DNA of 5,583 nucleotides. Source: Acidobacteriaceae bacterium. GTDB lineage: Bacteria > Acidobacteriota > Terriglobia > Terriglobales > Acidobacteriaceae. The DNA is taken from NCBI GenBank assembly GCA_003154055.1, contig PMCH01000099.1, positions 19,181 through 24,763 on the forward strand. Direction: 5' to 3'. Below, piece by piece: positions 4,340 through 5,583 of the stretch; position 1 is the stretch's first letter, and each line of letters starts with the position of its first letter. The translations under genes and the position numbers were made by a program. The notes below the pieces were generated by a model, which was not told the origin of the DNA, searched no databases, and saw nothing but the letters and a program-made list of their open reading frames with translations.

Positions 4340-5583
4340 TTACGATTTACGCAGCACAAAATTCTTCCCGATGCTGCCTACCGAGGGAGTTCCCGCCTGC
4401 CTCATGATCGCCTCCAACTCCCGCCGCAGGATGGTCAGCACGGTTTCGACTCCCGGCTGTCCAAAGGCCGCCAGCCCCCAGCCGTAAGGCCGGCCAATCC
4501 CTACCGCGGTCGCGCCCAACGCCAGTGCCTTGAAGATGTCCGTTCCGCGGCGCACTCCGCCATCCAGCAGGACTGGAATTCTCCCTTTCACAGCTTCGAC
4601 AATTTCCGGCAGGCATTCGACAGTGGGACGCAGACTCTCCTCTGCCCGCCCTCCGTGGTTTGAAACGATGATGCCATCCACGCCGTGCTCCACTGCGATC
4701 TGTGCGTCCTCTCGCGTCACGATACCCTTCACCAGCAACTTCATCCTGGTCGCATCCTTCAGACGCTTCACGAAATCCCAAGTCATGCTGGACGAATGCA
4801 GGCCCGTCACCTTCGACAGATCAAGTCCGTCGAACATGGGCTTCCTGCGGACATATCCCGCGAACCCACTCTCATGGCAGTTCGTGCAGTCGCGGTCATC
4901 CACGCGGCGGGCGCGCGCGATTGTCTCCCGGTTGCTGTTCTCGTGGAGGTCGACCGTAAACACCAGGGCCGGACTCCCCGCTGTTTCGGCCCGTTTGATA
5001 ATCGCCCGCGTCACGTTGAAGTCGTTCGTCGGGTAGAGCTGCTGCCACACTGGTTCTCCGCGCGCCGCAGTCACTTCTTCGACGGATGAGCTGGCGACCG
5101 TGGACAGTATCAGCAGGGAGTGTCTGCTCCGTGCCGCCTTGGCCACCGCTACCTCGCCCTCCGGATGAAACGCCTTCATGGCGCTGACCGGACACAGAAA
5201 GATCGGCGTCTCCCAAGTCGTTCCGAACATCCGGACCGAAGTATCCAGCTTCTCCACATCCACCAGTCGCCGCGAACGGATTTCAAAATGCGCATAGCCA
5301 TCATGATTGGCTTTCACAGTGGCGTCGTCGTCCACGCCCGTGGCCAGGTATCCAAAATGCGCCGGCGGAAGCACCTTGCGCGCCACCGGCTCGAACTCCA
5401 TCACGTCGAGAGCCTGGTCGGCACTGGTAATCAGCCCGCCGCCTGCCGCGCCGTCCTCAAGCAACGAAACCCCGCGCTCGTGGCTCGTCGCCGCCGAACT
5501 CTTCCCTCCCAAACTTCCCATCAGCGCCGGTGTGGCCAGCAATGGACTGGCAGCGAGGTACTGCAGGAACCTTCTCCGGCTCT
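4340..5583 (-). CDS. Tat-exported FMN-dependent alpha-hydroxyacid dehydrogenase/oxidase (lactate dehydrogenase family), 5' end beyond window
   Basis: Oxidises a 2-hydroxyacid (lactate, glycolate or similar) to the 2-oxoacid using FMN. The frame stays open to the window edge, so the start lies outside; 413 residues are visible. The N-terminus reads SRRRFLQ plus a hydrophobic stretch, a twin-arginine signal. Numbering from the TTG codon at 5542: FGYLATGVDDD (63-73, active-site Tyr), PVSAMKAFHPEGE (118-130), LSTVASSSVEEV (146-157), QQLYP (167-171), TVD...NRE (196-206), LLVKG with Lys272, SNHGGR (294-299) with catalytic His296 and Arg299, LLDGGVRRGTDIFKALALGA (325-344), and IGRPYGWGLAAFGQ (349-362). 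All expected FMN and catalytic residues are present. After the catalytic Arg comes AEES, not the usual Q-L/V-D. Unusually, the active-site loop region (207-254) carries C219-T-N-C222-H223, a heme c motif. The electron acceptor (O2, quinone or cytochrome) cannot be decided. It is convergent with the OmpA-like gene. Confidence 0.92.
   Translation of the reverse strand, partial: SRRRFLQYLAASPLLATPALMGSLGGKSSAATSHERGVSLLEDGAAGGGLITSADQALDVMEFEPVARKVLPPAHFGYLATGVDDDATVKANHDGYAHFEIRSRRLVDVEKLDTSVRMFGTTWETPIFLCPVSAMKAFHPEGEVAVAKAARSRHSLLILSTVASSSVEEVTAARGEPVWQQLYPTNDFNVTRAIIKRAETAGSPALVFTVDLHENSNRETIARARRVDDRDCTNCHESGFAGYVRRKPMFDGLDLSKVTGLHSSSMTWDFVKRLKDATRMKLLVKGIVTREDAQIAVEHGVDGIIVSNHGGRAEESLRPTVECLPEIVEAVKGRIPVLLDGGVRRGTDIFKALALGATAVGIGRPYGWGLAAFGQPGVETVLTILRRELEAIMRQAGTPSVGSIGKNFVLRKS
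4874..4888 (-). other. CXXCH heme c-type motif inside the flavoenzyme
   Basis: Codons TGC ACG AAC TGC CAT encode Cys-Thr-Asn-Cys-His in the variable loop between the NRE motif and the helix before the catalytic Lys strand. That loop is disordered or membrane-contacting in known relatives. With Tat export the motif would sit in the periplasm, where cytochrome c maturation attaches heme. A Met follows 13 residues later (KPMFDG) and could be the second axial ligand. A metal site or disulfide are alternatives. Confidence 0.5.
5495..5581 (-). other. Twin-arginine (Tat) signal peptide of the flavoenzyme
   Basis: Reading on the minus strand from 5581, the residues are SRRRFLQ followed by an uncharged stretch (YLAASPLLATPALMGSLGG) ending near a Lys-Ser-Ser-Ala-Ala-Thr segment. 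This matches the S-R-R-x-F-L-K consensus at six of seven positions. Tat export fits a protein that folds around FMN in the cytoplasm before crossing the membrane. The n-region and start codon lie outside the window. Confidence 0.85.

Noticed and set aside
4530..5036. Plus-strand open frame (168 codons) opposite the flavoenzyme gene
   Set aside because: It is a shadow of a gene with complete FMN and catalytic motifs; the Ser/Arg-rich translation has no domain.
5540..5542. TTG codon as the start of the flavoenzyme
   Set aside because: The frame continues upstream through a convincing Tat motif to the window edge, so the true start lies outside the window.

Overview
This GC-rich bacterial window holds four protein genes and no RNA gene, mobile element or CRISPR array. 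The gene set (a class 2 dNTP triphosphohydrolase, a secreted alpha/beta hydrolase, an envelope protein with an OmpA-type C-terminus and a Tat-exported flavin hydroxyacid dehydrogenase) suggests a Gram-negative soil-type organism. The overall look resembles Acidobacteriota, but that placement is an impression, not something the window proves.

Layout: dgt (53-1168, +) runs towards the secreted alpha/beta hydrolase (1201-2838, -), with only 32 bases between the two stop codons. The hydrolase and the OmpA-like gene (3335-4216, +) are divergent, separated by about 500 bases that hold the control regions of both. The OmpA-like gene has a strong Shine-Dalgarno site, a likely long structured leader and a textbook intrinsic terminator. 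The last gene (minus strand, stop at 4340) is an FMN-dependent alpha-hydroxyacid dehydrogenase/oxidase that runs off the right edge. It is convergent with the OmpA-like gene, and the terminator lies between them.

No two adjacent genes are co-directional, so this is a set of single-gene transcription units and not an operon. Three of the four products carry export signals: Sec for the hydrolase and the OmpA-like protein, Tat for the flavoenzyme. The first is a cytoplasmic nucleotide-pool enzyme. No functional link between the genes can be shown from the window.

The most interesting signal is a c-type heme motif (CTNCH) in the mobile loop of the Tat-exported FMN enzyme. It hints at a periplasmic flavocytochrome-like lactate/hydroxyacid dehydrogenase. 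Next are an OmpA-type domain that lacks both residues expected to grip peptidoglycan, and the structured leader in front of that gene.
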